Of a DNA stretch of 32,077 nt, positions 19,370 to 28,578 are shown piece after piece (positions within the stretch are counted from its first letter, which is position 1; each line of letters opens with the position of its first letter). The position numbers were made by a program, and so were the translations under genes. The stretch is from an uncultured Clostridia bacterium (lineage in GTDB: Bacteria > Bacillota > Clostridia > Christensenellales > CAG-138). The notes under the pieces are model-generated. The model searched no databases. It saw only the letters and a program-made list of their open reading frames with translations, and was not told the origin of the DNA. The DNA lies in NCBI GenBank assembly GCA_947166925.1, contig CAMVGD010000019.1, positions 1-32,077 of the forward strand, written 5' to 3'.

Positions 19370-20692
19370 TTATTCGCCGAGTGCGGCAAGCAGCTGCATG
19401 CCCTCGTTGATGAGACTCTCGGCAGTTTCAAGACAACGGGTCGAAAGCGCGGAGTTGTGCGCGCCTTCGGAGTTCTCGACATAGCAGAAATCGAAGAACC
19501 ATTGCGCTTTGCGATAGAGCTCGCGGATCGGATCAAGCTGTTCGCTTGTCCATGCGCCGCTCTGATTTGCCGCGGCAAGCGCTTTCTTGAACTCCATGAG
19601 CAGGTTGCCGACGCGCGTCTCTTCCGCCGTAATGCGGTTCTGGATGTTCCTGACGAACGCGATCATTTCGTCCGTGTTGCTGACGCCCAGATCCTTGTGG
19701 CAGACAAGACAGCTTTCCAGTAGGGTCTTGTTCTTCAGCGGGCTCATGAGCGTATGGCTGTGGTAGATGTTCTGCGTGTCCGCATTCTGTACGACCGGCA
19801 TATGGCAGTCAGCGCAGTTCAGCACACCTGCGTGCTTGCCGAGAAGAACGGTCTCCATCTCAGGATGCTGCACCTTCAGCATCTTTGCGCCGGTGCTTTC
19901 CTGCGTCCAGTCGGAGAAGCCGATCGCCGCAAAGTAGTCGTAGGTCGCTTCCGGCGTCATGGCGTCGACGGAGCCGTGCGGCATGCGGGTCGCTTTTGTT
20001 TCCGGATCGAAGTAGTATTCGATATGGCACTGTCCGCAGGCAAGGATGCCGGGATCGATCGAAGTGATATTGTCGCCGAGCGCAAGCTTGATGTAGCCAT
20101 GCGTGACCTCAAGGTTCTCCATGGGCTGCGTGCCGTTGCCCGGGTTGTTGCCGTGGCAGGTGTAGCAGCTGACGGTTTCGGCATTGTTGCCGGTGATCTG
20201 CGCATAGACCTCGTCGAACGGGCGGGAGTAGACCCCGTCGCCCTCGTCGTTTACGAGCTTTGTGAAGTTCGGCGTCTTGCAGGTCAGGCAGTTTGCCATG
20301 CCGTGCGGACGCTTGGTCTTTGCAACGTCGGTGAGCGTGTAGTTATGTCCGCGCGCACTGCCGTAGTCCTTCGCAAAGCCGTAACCCTCGTAGATCTCGA
20401 CCAGATACGGATCCAGCTCCAGATAATCGACGACCTCTTCGTTATCGGCGTTCTTGCCCCACGACACGACGATGTCGGGATAGATCGCGCTCCAGTCGGA
20501 CGCCGTGATCGTTCCGTCCGCGCTCGTCGCCTTCGGCGCTTCGACCTGCCGGTAGCTGATATCCTCGCGCGAAAGCGGAGCAGACTTGTACGTGATGTCG
20601 TGCCGGCTGACGATACCGACCAGGAACAGCACGGCAATGATCACGACGACCGCGCCGATGATGAGCTTTGCAGCCTGATTGCGTTTTTCCAT
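19370..20692 (-). CDS. nrfA: Pentaheme cytochrome c nitrite reductase (ammonia-forming), membrane-anchored N-terminus
   Basis: Haem motifs CLTCK, CYTCH, CGQCH, CADCH, CLVCH; IEYYFDPETKATRMPHG; N-terminal TM LIIGAVVVIIAVLFLVGIV. Confidence 0.94.
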   Translation of the reverse strand: MEKRNQAAKLIIGAVVVIIAVLFLVGIVSRHDITYKSAPLSREDISYRQVEAPKATSADGTITASDWSAIYPDIVVSWGKNADNEEVVDYLELDPYLVEIYEGYGFAKDYGSARGHNYTLTDVAKTKRPHGMANCLTCKTPNFTKLVNDEGDGVYSRPFDEVYAQITGNNAETVSCYTCHGNNPGNGTQPMENLEVTHGYIKLALGDNITSIDPGILACGQCHIEYYFDPETKATRMPHGSVDAMTPEATYDYFAAIGFSDWTQESTGAKMLKVQHPEMETVLLGKHAGVLNCADCHMPVVQNADTQNIYHSHTLMSPLKNKTLLESCLVCHKDLGVSNTDEMIAFVRNIQNRITAEETRVGNLLMEFKKALAAANQSGAWTSEQLDPIRELYRKAQWFFDFCYVENSEGAHNSALSTRCLETAESLINEGMQLLAALGE

Positions 20693-20695
20693 TGC

Positions 20696-21514
20696 TTACG
20701 CCTCCTTTTTGACGGGGCAGGGCGGCGTGATGACGTCGACCGGGCATTTCTCCGCGCACTTGCCGCACTGGGTGCAGTTTTCATAGGTGATCCGCGCAAG
20801 ATTGCCGTCCATATGGATCGCGTCATGCTCGCACTGCCGCGTGCACAGCGTACAGCCGATGCAGCCGGCGGAGCAGACCTTCTTGACCTGCGGTCCCTTG
20901 TCGCGGTTCATACACTGCACCGCTACGTGTTTGCTTTCCGGAACGAGCTCGATGAGCCCCTTCGGGCAGGCCTTGACGCACAGCCCGCAGGCGACGCACA
21001 GCTTGCGGTTTACGACCGCAACGCCGTCGATGATCCGGATCGCGCCCTGCGGACAGACGTTCACGCAGGAGCCGAGCCCCATGCAGCCGTAGTCGCAGTT
21101 TTTGAGGTTGATGCCGCCAAGCGCCGCCGAACGGCAGTCCTGAATGCCGACGTAGTTGCCCTGAAGACCCGAAGCTTCACACGTGCCCTTGCAGCGGACG
21201 AACGCGATCTTGCGCTCGACAAACTCTGCATCGGCGCCCATGATGCCGCCGATCTTCTGCGCGACCGGCGCGCCGCCGACCGGACAGACGTTGACGGGCG
21301 CGTCGCCCGCGACGATCGCCGCCGCAGCCGCGTCGCAGCCTGCAAAGCCGCACGCGCCGCAGTTGTTGCCGGGCAGGCATTCGCGGACCTCCGCTTCGCG
21401 CTCATCGACCGGAACATGGAATTTCTTGCCGGTGAACACGAGCCCCACGCCGACAATGATGCCGATCGCGGTGATGACGCCGGTGGTGATCAGAATAATA
21501 ATCGGTGCGCTCAT
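20696..21514 (-). CDS. rnfB: Rnf complex subunit B (polyferredoxin)
   Basis: N-terminal TM, CLPGNNCGACGFAGCDAAAAAI, multiple 4Fe-4S motifs. Confidence 0.95.
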   Translation of the reverse strand: MSAPIIILITTGVITAIGIIVGVGLVFTGKKFHVPVDEREAEVRECLPGNNCGACGFAGCDAAAAAIVAGDAPVNVCPVGGAPVAQKIGGIMGADAEFVERKIAFVRCKGTCEASGLQGNYVGIQDCRSAALGGINLKNCDYGCMGLGSCVNVCPQGAIRIIDGVAVVNRKLCVACGLCVKACPKGLIELVPESKHVAVQCMNRDKGPQVKKVCSAGCIGCTLCTRQCEHDAIHMDGNLARITYENCTQCGKCAEKCPVDVITPPCPVKKEA

Positions 21515-22125
21515 TGTCCGACCCCCTTCAATATCGTTTCAATGGCCGGCTGCAGTTCCGAGAAGCCCATGAATGCAATGGACATCAGCGCTGCCGCGAG
21601 CATGACGACGGGTGCGCCGCGCACGGGACGGGGGAGATCCTCCTCGCTGATGCGTGAACGGATGCCCGCAAGCAGGACGATCGCGATCGTATAGCCGATC
21701 GCCGTGCCGAAGCCGGAGAATACGCTCTCGATGAAATTGTAGCCGAACTTGTCGATGTTGTCGATCGCAATGCCGAGCACCGCGCAGTTGGTGGTAATCA
21801 GCGGCAGATAGATGCCGAGCGCCTTATAGACCGAGGGAGATTTCTTTTTGAGGAACATCTCCACGATCTGGACAAGCGCCGCGATGACGAGGATGAAGAC
21901 GATCATCTTCATGAACTCCAGATGCAACGGAACGAGGATCCCGGTGTACAGGAGACTTGCGACCGCGGATGCGATCGTGATGACGAAGATGACCGCGCCG
22001 CCCAGCGATGCGGACGCCTTGATCTGCCGCGATACGCCGAGGAACGAGCAGATGCCGAGGAACTGATTCAAAACGACGTTCGAGATCAACGCGTTCAGAA
22101 TGACGATCAATACCAAACGAATCAT
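21511..22125 (-). CDS. rnfA: Rnf complex subunit A
   Basis: ISNVVLNQFLGICSFLGVSRQIKASASLG; TTNCAVLGIAIDN. Confidence 0.95.
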   Translation of the reverse strand: MIRLVLIVILNALISNVVLNQFLGICSFLGVSRQIKASASLGGAVIFVITIASAVASLLYTGILVPLHLEFMKMIVFILVIAALVQIVEMFLKKKSPSVYKALGIYLPLITTNCAVLGIAIDNIDKFGYNFIESVFSGFGTAIGYTIAIVLLAGIRSRISEEDLPRPVRGAPVVMLAAALMSIAFMGFSELQPAIETILKGVGQ

Positions 22126-22805
22126 TTTGCTTCCTCCTTTGCTTCCTCACAGCGCATTGCGCAGGTCGCGCAGCAGCCGTTGCAGCCGTCGCTTTCGACG
22201 AGCTCGCGCTGACGCGTCTTGATGCCGATCGCGTTCATGATCATGATGAACAGCGCAATGACCAGGAACGCTCCCGGAGGCTGGATCATGATGCCGACCG
22301 CGTATTCCTGCGGGAATACGGTGATGCCGAACACCGTGCCTGCGCCCAGGAGCTCACGGACGAGACCCGCAAGCGTCAAAGCGACGGTGAAGCCGAGGCC
22401 CATGCCGATGCCGTCCATGACGGAGAGCCCGGGGGTATGCTTGTTCGCGTACGCTTCTGCGCGGCCGAGAATGATGCAGTTGACGACGATCAGGTCGATG
22501 TAGGTGCCGAGCGCCGTATCGACGTCCGGCAGATACGCCTTGATCAGCAGCTTGACCACCGTAACGAGCGACGCCACGATGACGATGTAGGCGGGGAGGC
22601 GGACTTCGTCGGGGATGATGTTGCGCATCACGGAGATCAGGAAGTTGGACAGGATCAGAACCGCCAGCGTGGAAAGACCCATGCTGATGCCGTTGATCGC
22701 CGCAGTGGAGACCGCCAGCGTCGGGCACATGCCGAGCATCAGGACGAGCGTCGGATTCTCCTTGATGAGGCCGTTGTACAGCCGTTCCAGATACTTATTC
22801 TTCAT
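22122..22805 (-). CDS. rnfE: Rnf complex subunit E with Cys-rich C-terminal tail
   Basis: NPTLVLMLGMCPTLAVSTAAING; VNCIILGRAEAYANKH; tail DGCNGCCATCAMRCEE. Confidence 0.95.
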   Translation of the reverse strand: MKNKYLERLYNGLIKENPTLVLMLGMCPTLAVSTAAINGISMGLSTLAVLILSNFLISVMRNIIPDEVRLPAYIVIVASLVTVVKLLIKAYLPDVDTALGTYIDLIVVNCIILGRAEAYANKHTPGLSVMDGIGMGLGFTVALTLAGLVRELLGAGTVFGITVFPQEYAVGIMIQPPGAFLVIALFIMIMNAIGIKTRQRELVESDGCNGCCATCAMRCEEAKEEAK

Positions 22806-22806
22806 A

Positions 22807-24381
22807 TTACTTGCCTCCCTCCATGATCACGGTCCGGAAGAAGTCGAGACCTGCGTTGACCGCATTCAGAACCGCTTTTGAGGTGACGGTCGCGCCGGAC
22901 ATGGAGTCGATGCCGGCGGTATCCGTCTGCCCGACGAACTGATCCTTGAACGCCGGTTCATCCGCCTTGGAGCCCTTGCCGGGCGTTTCGTTCAGCTCAA
23001 TGAACGCGATCTTTTTGATCTTTCCGTCCGGATCGACGCCGAGCGCAAGCTTCAGCGGGGGATTGTAAGCGTTTCGGTTGGTGATCGCGAATACATAACC
23101 CACAGTGTTGCCGTTTACGTCGACGGCTTCAAGCACTTCGTCGATCGTCGTGGTGCCGAATTTGCCGTTTGCATAGGAACCGTTCTGCGAATTGAGCGCA
23201 TCAATGGCAGCGTTGACATCAAGGAAGTCCGCAGCGTTCTCGCAGACGACGATGTAGGATTCGCGCTTCTTCAAAAGCTCGTTCGCTTCGATCGGCTCCT
23301 TGGTCATCGAGAACACGCCGGAGAGCGCAACGCCCGCCAGCGCGGCGATCAGCGTCAGCGCGATGACCGGCTTCGGAATGCGCTTTAGGACCGGCGGCTT
23401 CACGACGCCGGCTGCCTTTTCGATCGCGCTCTTGCGGTACGCATAGGGCTTCGGAATGATGTACATGTCGATGAGCGGCGTGAACAGGTTCGCGATGATG
23501 ATCGAATAGCTGAAGGAGTCCGCGCTCTTTCCGAAGATGCGGAACAGCGCGCCGATCACGCCGATGAGACAGCCGTAAACGAACTGTCCGAGACGGCTCA
23601 CCGGCGAGGTGGTGTAGTCGGTCGCCATGAAGAAGGCGCCCATGACCACGCCGCCGCTGCACAGATGCGCGGCAAGGAATCCGGGATCGAACCCGTGTCC
23701 GCCGAACAGCGCCAGGCAGAGGGTAAAGCCGCCGAGGACCGAGAAGCAGATCTCACCGTGGATGATATCCAGTCCCCAAAGCACGAGACCGCCGACCAGA
23801 AGCGCGAGGATCGAGCTTCCGATGACGCCGCCCGCGGTGCCGAGGAACATCTTGGTCACGTTGACCATGCTGCCCGCCTTGAGCATCGCAACGGGCGTTG
23901 CGGAGGACAGCGCGTCTATGCCCGCAGCGTTTACGCCGGGGTAGTTCGTCATGCCGTTAGAGAACGACAGGAGCAGGAAGCACCGCGCCGCCAGCGCCGG
24001 GTTGATGAAGTTTTTGCCCAGACCGCCGAACAGGCACTTGACCACGAGGATCGCGAACATCGAACCGACGATCGGAAGGACCACCGGCGTTTCGGGCGAA
24101 AGGCACAGGGCAAGCAGCATGCCGGTCACGGCAGCGCTGCCGTCCCAGATCGAGATCCTGCGGCGCGTCGCGAGGCAGAACAGAAGCTCGGTGAGCATCG
24201 CGGAGCCGATCGAGGCGAGAATGATCCACAGCGCGTTCAGGCTCTGGAACTTCATCCAGTGCACGATCACGCCGATCACAGCGGCAGGCAGTAGCGCGAT
24301 CAGGACGATCATCATGATAAACGGCGTCGTCCAGCGATCGCGTACGTGCGGACCGGCAGAAAGATTCAGTCTTTGATTCAT
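22807..24381 (-). CDS. RnfD-RnfG fusion protein (524 aa)
   Basis: N-terminal RnfD (FGGLGKNFINPALAARCFLL, SSATPVAML, GGHGFDP, MATDYTTSPV) continuous with C-terminal RnfG (second TM IALTLIAALAGVALSGVF, GYVFAITNRNAY, NETPGKGS, DSMSGATVTSKAV); junction near 23430. Confidence 0.92.
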   Translation of the reverse strand: MNQRLNLSAGPHVRDRWTTPFIMMIVLIALLPAAVIGVIVHWMKFQSLNALWIILASIGSAMLTELLFCLATRRRISIWDGSAAVTGMLLALCLSPETPVVLPIVGSMFAILVVKCLFGGLGKNFINPALAARCFLLLSFSNGMTNYPGVNAAGIDALSSATPVAMLKAGSMVNVTKMFLGTAGGVIGSSILALLVGGLVLWGLDIIHGEICFSVLGGFTLCLALFGGHGFDPGFLAAHLCSGGVVMGAFFMATDYTTSPVSRLGQFVYGCLIGVIGALFRIFGKSADSFSYSIIIANLFTPLIDMYIIPKPYAYRKSAIEKAAGVVKPPVLKRIPKPVIALTLIAALAGVALSGVFSMTKEPIEANELLKKRESYIVVCENAADFLDVNAAIDALNSQNGSYANGKFGTTTIDEVLEAVDVNGNTVGYVFAITNRNAYNPPLKLALGVDPDGKIKKIAFIELNETPGKGSKADEPAFKDQFVGQTDTAGIDSMSGATVTSKAVLNAVNAGLDFFRTVIMEGGK

Positions 24382-25730
24382 TTCTTACCTCCCTGCGCCG
24401 CACGCTTGCGTGCCATGATCTCGGATTTGGTTTGTTTGAACGTCTGGGTCAGCGGACGCTTCGCCGGACAGATATAGGTGCAGGAGCCGCAGGAGATGCA
24501 GTCGAGTCCGTACAGCTTCTTCTCGTAGCGCTCAAAGTCGCCTGCCGCGACGGCGTCCGCCATCATCTGCGGCATCAGACCGTTCGGACAGACCGTGGTG
24601 CAGCGTCCGCAGTGCAGACATGCCGTCATCTTTTTGTCGGCCTTCTCCACGGGATCGTCCGCCAGTACGGTGATCGCGTTGGTCGTCTTGGTGATCGGGA
24701 CCTCGGTTGTGCTGACCGCGATGCCCATCATCGGACCGCCGGAGATGATCTTTTTCGCTTCGACGCCTTCCCGGATGCCGCCGGCCGCTTCGATGAGCTC
24801 CGCAAAGCTCGTGCCGTCGCGCGCGATGAAGTTCGAAGGCTCCCTGATCGCTTCGCCGGTCACCGTCATGACGTGCCGGAACAGCGGCTCGTGATAGACG
24901 ACGGCGCGCTCGATCGCATAGATCGTGCCGACGTTGTCGACGATGCAGCCGACGTCGGCGGGCAGCTTTGTGATCGGATAGTCGACGCCCGCGATGACCT
25001 TGATGAGGCTGCGCTCGCCGCCCTGCGGGTATTTCGTGCGGAGTCCCATCACGCGGATGCGTTTGTGTCCGTTTGCCGCTTTCTGCATGGCGGCGATCGC
25101 TTCGGGCTTGTTGTTTTCGATCGCGATCACGCCCTGCGCGTTCGGGAACAGACGAAGAACGATCTCCATGCCCTCCACGATCTCTGCTGCGTATCCGCGC
25201 ATCAGCTGGTCGTTGCAGGTCAGGTACGGTTCGCACTCCGCGCCGTTCGCGATCAGATATTTGATTGCGAGCGGGTCCTTCGGCGCAAGCTTGACGTGCG
25301 TCGGAAATCCCGCGCCGCCGAGACCGATGATGCCCGCGTCCTTCACGGCACCCAGGATATCCTCATTGGTCAGGTTGTCGATGCGCAGCGGCTGATCGAA
25401 GATGTCGCCGGTCTCCGTGTACTTTCCGTCGTTGTCCACCACGATGCATTCCTGCATGGCGCCGGAGATCGTGCGGCGCTTTTCGACCGCCTTGACCGTA
25501 CCGGAGCAGGAGCAGATGATGTTGGCGGAGACGAAGCCGTCGGCTTCCGCAATACACTGTCCGACCAGCACGGGATCGCCTTTTTTGACGATCGCCTTCG
25601 CCGGCTTTCCGATGTGCTGTGCAAGCGGAAATACCATTTCTCCTTTTGCGTCAAAGACGCGCAGCGCCGCTTTCCGACTCAGATCCTTGTGTTCCTTCGG
25701 ATGCACGCCGCCGCGAAACGTGTCTCTCAC
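24378..25730 (-). CDS. rnfC: Rnf complex subunit C
   Basis: FRGGVHPKEHKDLS, GLGGAGFPTHVKL, NGAECEPYLTCNDQLM, CLHCGRCTTVCPNGLMP, CISCGSCTYICPAKRPL. Confidence 0.97.
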   Translation of the reverse strand: MRDTFRGGVHPKEHKDLSRKAALRVFDAKGEMVFPLAQHIGKPAKAIVKKGDPVLVGQCIAEADGFVSANIICSCSGTVKAVEKRRTISGAMQECIVVDNDGKYTETGDIFDQPLRIDNLTNEDILGAVKDAGIIGLGGAGFPTHVKLAPKDPLAIKYLIANGAECEPYLTCNDQLMRGYAAEIVEGMEIVLRLFPNAQGVIAIENNKPEAIAAMQKAANGHKRIRVMGLRTKYPQGGERSLIKVIAGVDYPITKLPADVGCIVDNVGTIYAIERAVVYHEPLFRHVMTVTGEAIREPSNFIARDGTSFAELIEAAGGIREGVEAKKIISGGPMMGIAVSTTEVPITKTTNAITVLADDPVEKADKKMTACLHCGRCTTVCPNGLMPQMMADAVAAGDFERYEKKLYGLDCISCGSCTYICPAKRPLTQTFKQTKSEIMARKRAAQGGKK

Positions 25731-25767
25731 GATTGTGACCCCTCCTTAATGCGTCAGAGATTCATTC

Positions 25768-25788
25768 GTGCCGAACCGGTTTCGGCAC
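25768..25788. promoter_or_regulatory. Palindrome at the rnf operon start, candidate operator
   Basis: GTGCCGAA-CCGGT-TTCGGCAC, just downstream of a minus-strand TATACT (25797-25792); -35 is poor. Confidence 0.45.
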
Positions 25789-25935
25789 AAAAGTATACAC
25801 ACTATTAGATTAACAGAAATCACGGTTTTTGTAAACAAGAAAGTCCTGTATTCACGGGGAAGAAATCATATATTATCGGGCGGCGAACACGCCTGCTGCA
25901 CATGCGGCGTTCGCGGACAATGTGCAAATCATTTG

Positions 25936-25964
25936 TTGCAAAACATCGGGAATCATGCTAAACT
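25936..25964 (+). promoter_or_regulatory. Candidate promoter of the channel/YbjN/AAA-M41 cassette
   Basis: TTGCAA - 17 nt - TAAACT with TGC preceding (extended -10). Confidence 0.5.
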
Positions 25965-25995
25965 ATATCAGATAAATGAGGGGCGGGGGTGTGCT

Positions 25996-28080
25996 ATGCT
26001 GAAAAAGCTGCGGGAAAGGATCAGCATTTTTACGGTAAAGAATCCATCCAGAGCGATCCTGATCGGCATATTGCTCATGAACGTCGTTCTGTTTATGGCA
26101 GCCGCGGGCGTGATATCGCTGCTTGCGCCGAAATCGCTCAGCAGCTCCGGCTTCTGGAGCTCGGTGTATTATACGATCACCATGGTCCTGGATGCGGGAT
26201 GCATCGAATACGTGATCCAGGACATCGGACAGGCAAGCGTCGCATTGATCCTGGTTTGCATCTTTACGGTCCTGATCGGCATGATCACGTTCACCGGCGC
26301 GGTCATCGGTTATGTGACGAACTACATTTCCAACTTCATCGACAATTCCAAATCCGGCATCCGTGCGCTGAAAGCGTCGGGGCATACCGTCATTCTGAAC
26401 TGGAATTCCAGAGCGTCGGAGATCATCAACGACCTTCTCTACACCGGTCAGAAGGAGATCGTCGTCGTTCTTGCCAATCAGGATTCGGACGACATTGAAC
26501 GGGAGATCGGCGAGCGTCTTTCCTCCACACTGAAGATGGAGAACGCCCACATCAAGGCCGAAAGCAAAAAGCTGCCGGGCCTGAGACGCTTCTTCTATTA
26601 TCGGAAGCACCGTCTCAAGAACCGCGTGGTCGTGATCGTCAGAGACGGCGAGACCTATTCCACGAAGCAGCTGAACGATACGTCCATCGCGCAGGCGAGG
26701 ACTGTCATGCTTCTTACGAAGGAATACCGGAACGAGATCTGCCGGTACGGCAACCGCGAACGGCAGGACCTGCTGGAAAAGGGAAACGCAAATACGGTCA
26801 AGACGCTCGTACAGGTCGCGGAGATCACGTCCGGCGAGGATTCCGCGGACGCGCAGACGATCATCGTCGAGGTCGAGGACAACTGGACGGCAATGCTTGT
26901 GGACCGGATCATTGCGCACAAGGAGAAGATGTCCAAGTGCCACATCATCCCGATCTATGTCAACAAGGTCCTCGGACAGATCCTGTCGCAGTTCTCGATC
27001 ATGCCGGAGCTGAACACGGTTTACAGCGAGCTGTTCTCCAACCGCGGCGCGGAATTCTTCTATCAGAAGCACGCGTGGGAAAACGACGTCGCCGCAGCGA
27101 CGGAACAGTATCTCATGACGCACCGTCACGCGATCCCGCTTACGATCATGAAGACGGCGTCCGGCAATCATGCGTTCTCGGTCGCCAACTCCGAGGCGGA
27201 AGCAGAGCTTGCCTGCGAGCCGATCGAGACCGTCATGCAGACGGAGCTGAACAAGCAGTATCGGATGATCCCGAGGAATATCGTGATCATCGGACACAAC
27301 AGCAAGTGCGAGGACATCATGGGCGGCTTCGATGCGTTCAGGGGCGAGCAGGGAGATATCCTGAACATCACGGTCATCGACGATGCCAAGAGCCTGGAGC
27401 GGCTGAACAACTACGAGAAATACCCGTATGTGACGAAAAAGGTGGCCGCGGATATTTACGATTCCGAAAAGATCAAGGATACGATCAGAACGGCGATCGA
27501 TTCGTTCGACGGCGACACAAGTCTTCTGATCCTTTCGGACGACCAGACGATCGAGGAGGATATCGATTCGGCGGCGCTCACCTATCTGATCTATGTGCAG
27601 GACATCATTGCGGAGCGGATCGCCGCGAACCCGGATTTCAAACGCGAGAGCATCGACGTCATCGTGGAGATCCTGAACCCCAAAAACTACGACGTCGTGC
27701 ATAATTTCAGCGCGGACAACGTCGTCATCAGCAACCGCTACATCAGCAAGATGGTCACGCAGATCGGACGTAAGCAGCCGCTGTTCGAGTTCTATTCGGA
27801 TATTCTGACCTATGACGAGGAAGGCGCGAACACGTTCAACAGCAAGGAGCTGTACGCAAAAGAGGTCAGACTGCTGTTCAAAGACGGAAAGATCCCGCCG
27901 AAGTGCACCGCCGGAGAGCTGATCCGCAGCGTGTATAAGGCGTCGCCGTCCGACAACAAGATGATCGTCATCGGCTATGCGCGTCCGGGAGAGGATCTGG
28001 TCCTGTTTGCAGGTGATCAATACGCGATCGAAGTGGAGCTGACCGGCGAGGACAAGCTGATCGTATTCAGCAACCACTGA
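25996..28080 (+). CDS. CASTOR/POLLUX-related putative ion channel (2-TM pore plus RCK-like domains)
   Basis: ATG at 25996; pore SSVYYTITMVLDAGCIEYV; TM2 then GYVTNYISNFIDN; HTVILNWNSRASEIINDLL, IVVVLANQDSDDIEREI, VVVIVRDGETYSTKQLNDTSIAQARTVMLL. Confidence 0.85.
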   Translation: MLKKLRERISIFTVKNPSRAILIGILLMNVVLFMAAAGVISLLAPKSLSSSGFWSSVYYTITMVLDAGCIEYVIQDIGQASVALILVCIFTVLIGMITFTGAVIGYVTNYISNFIDNSKSGIRALKASGHTVILNWNSRASEIINDLLYTGQKEIVVVLANQDSDDIEREIGERLSSTLKMENAHIKAESKKLPGLRRFFYYRKHRLKNRVVVIVRDGETYSTKQLNDTSIAQARTVMLLTKEYRNEICRYGNRERQDLLEKGNANTVKTLVQVAEITSGEDSADAQTIIVEVEDNWTAMLVDRIIAHKEKMSKCHIIPIYVNKVLGQILSQFSIMPELNTVYSELFSNRGAEFFYQKHAWENDVAAATEQYLMTHRHAIPLTIMKTASGNHAFSVANSEAEAELACEPIETVMQTELNKQYRMIPRNIVIIGHNSKCEDIMGGFDAFRGEQGDILNITVIDDAKSLERLNNYEKYPYVTKKVAADIYDSEKIKDTIRTAIDSFDGDTSLLILSDDQTIEEDIDSAALTYLIYVQDIIAERIAANPDFKRESIDVIVEILNPKNYDVVHNFSADNVVISNRYISKMVTQIGRKQPLFEFYSDILTYDEEGANTFNSKELYAKEVRLLFKDGKIPPKCTAGELIRSVYKASPSDNKMIVIGYARPGEDLVLFAGDQYAIEVELTGEDKLIVFSNH

Positions 28081-28151
28081 CGGGACGCGCGGCGGCATGA
28101 AACAAACGGAAACAATGCCTTTCAGGCAATAAAAGAAAAGGAGATATCACT

Positions 28152-28559
28152 ATGGTAACCAATGCAGAAATGTTTATCGCGACGCTGGAAGCAAGAGGCC
28201 TCAAGTACACGACCAACGATCTCGGCAACGGCGGCGTGGCTGTCGGCGTTATGTTCGACTATATCATGACGCATGTCATTTTCGACGGCCGTGACGACGG
28301 ATCGCATGTTGCTTTCCGTACCAGACTGGAAGGCTGCCCGGCTGACAAGATGACGGATATTATAGTCCTCTGCAATTCTCTGAATGAGAAATACAGATGG
28401 GTCAAGTTCTATGTCAGCACGGAAAACAACATCATGATCGAGGACGACGCGATCGTCAGCCCGGACACCGCAGGCGAAGAATGCTTTGAACTGTTGATCC
28501 GGACCGTTTCGATCATCAAGGACGTTAAGCCGTCCTTCATGAAGATCATCTATTCCTGA
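28152..28559 (+). CDS. YbjN-like small protein (type III secretion chaperone-like fold)
   Basis: AAAGGAGAT RBS; LEARGLKYTTNDLGNGGVAVGVMF..HVIFDGRDDGSHVAFRTRLEGCPADKMTDIIVLCNSLNEKYRWVKFYV. Confidence 0.65.
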   Translation: MVTNAEMFIATLEARGLKYTTNDLGNGGVAVGVMFDYIMTHVIFDGRDDGSHVAFRTRLEGCPADKMTDIIVLCNSLNEKYRWVKFYVSTENNIMIEDDAIVSPDTAGEECFELLIRTVSIIKDVKPSFMKIIYS

Positions 28560-28578
28560 TCTTATCGCGGATCCTTTT

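Noticed and set aside
19754-21694. 646-aa plus-strand ORF over nrfA/rnfB
   Set aside because: Antisense to well-supported NrfA and RnfB; low-complexity R/A/D/V composition.
22807-24381. Frameshift or missed stop between rnfD and rnfG
   Set aside because: The reading frame is continuous with sensible sequence across the junction, so I treat it as a genuine fusion pending read-level confirmation.
24432-25808. 458-aa plus-strand ORF over rnfC
   Set aside because: Antisense to RnfC; also would overlap the rnf promoter region.
25963-28098. 711-aa minus-strand ORF over the channel gene
   Set aside because: Antisense shadow; the plus-strand translation has clear TM, pore and RCK motifs.
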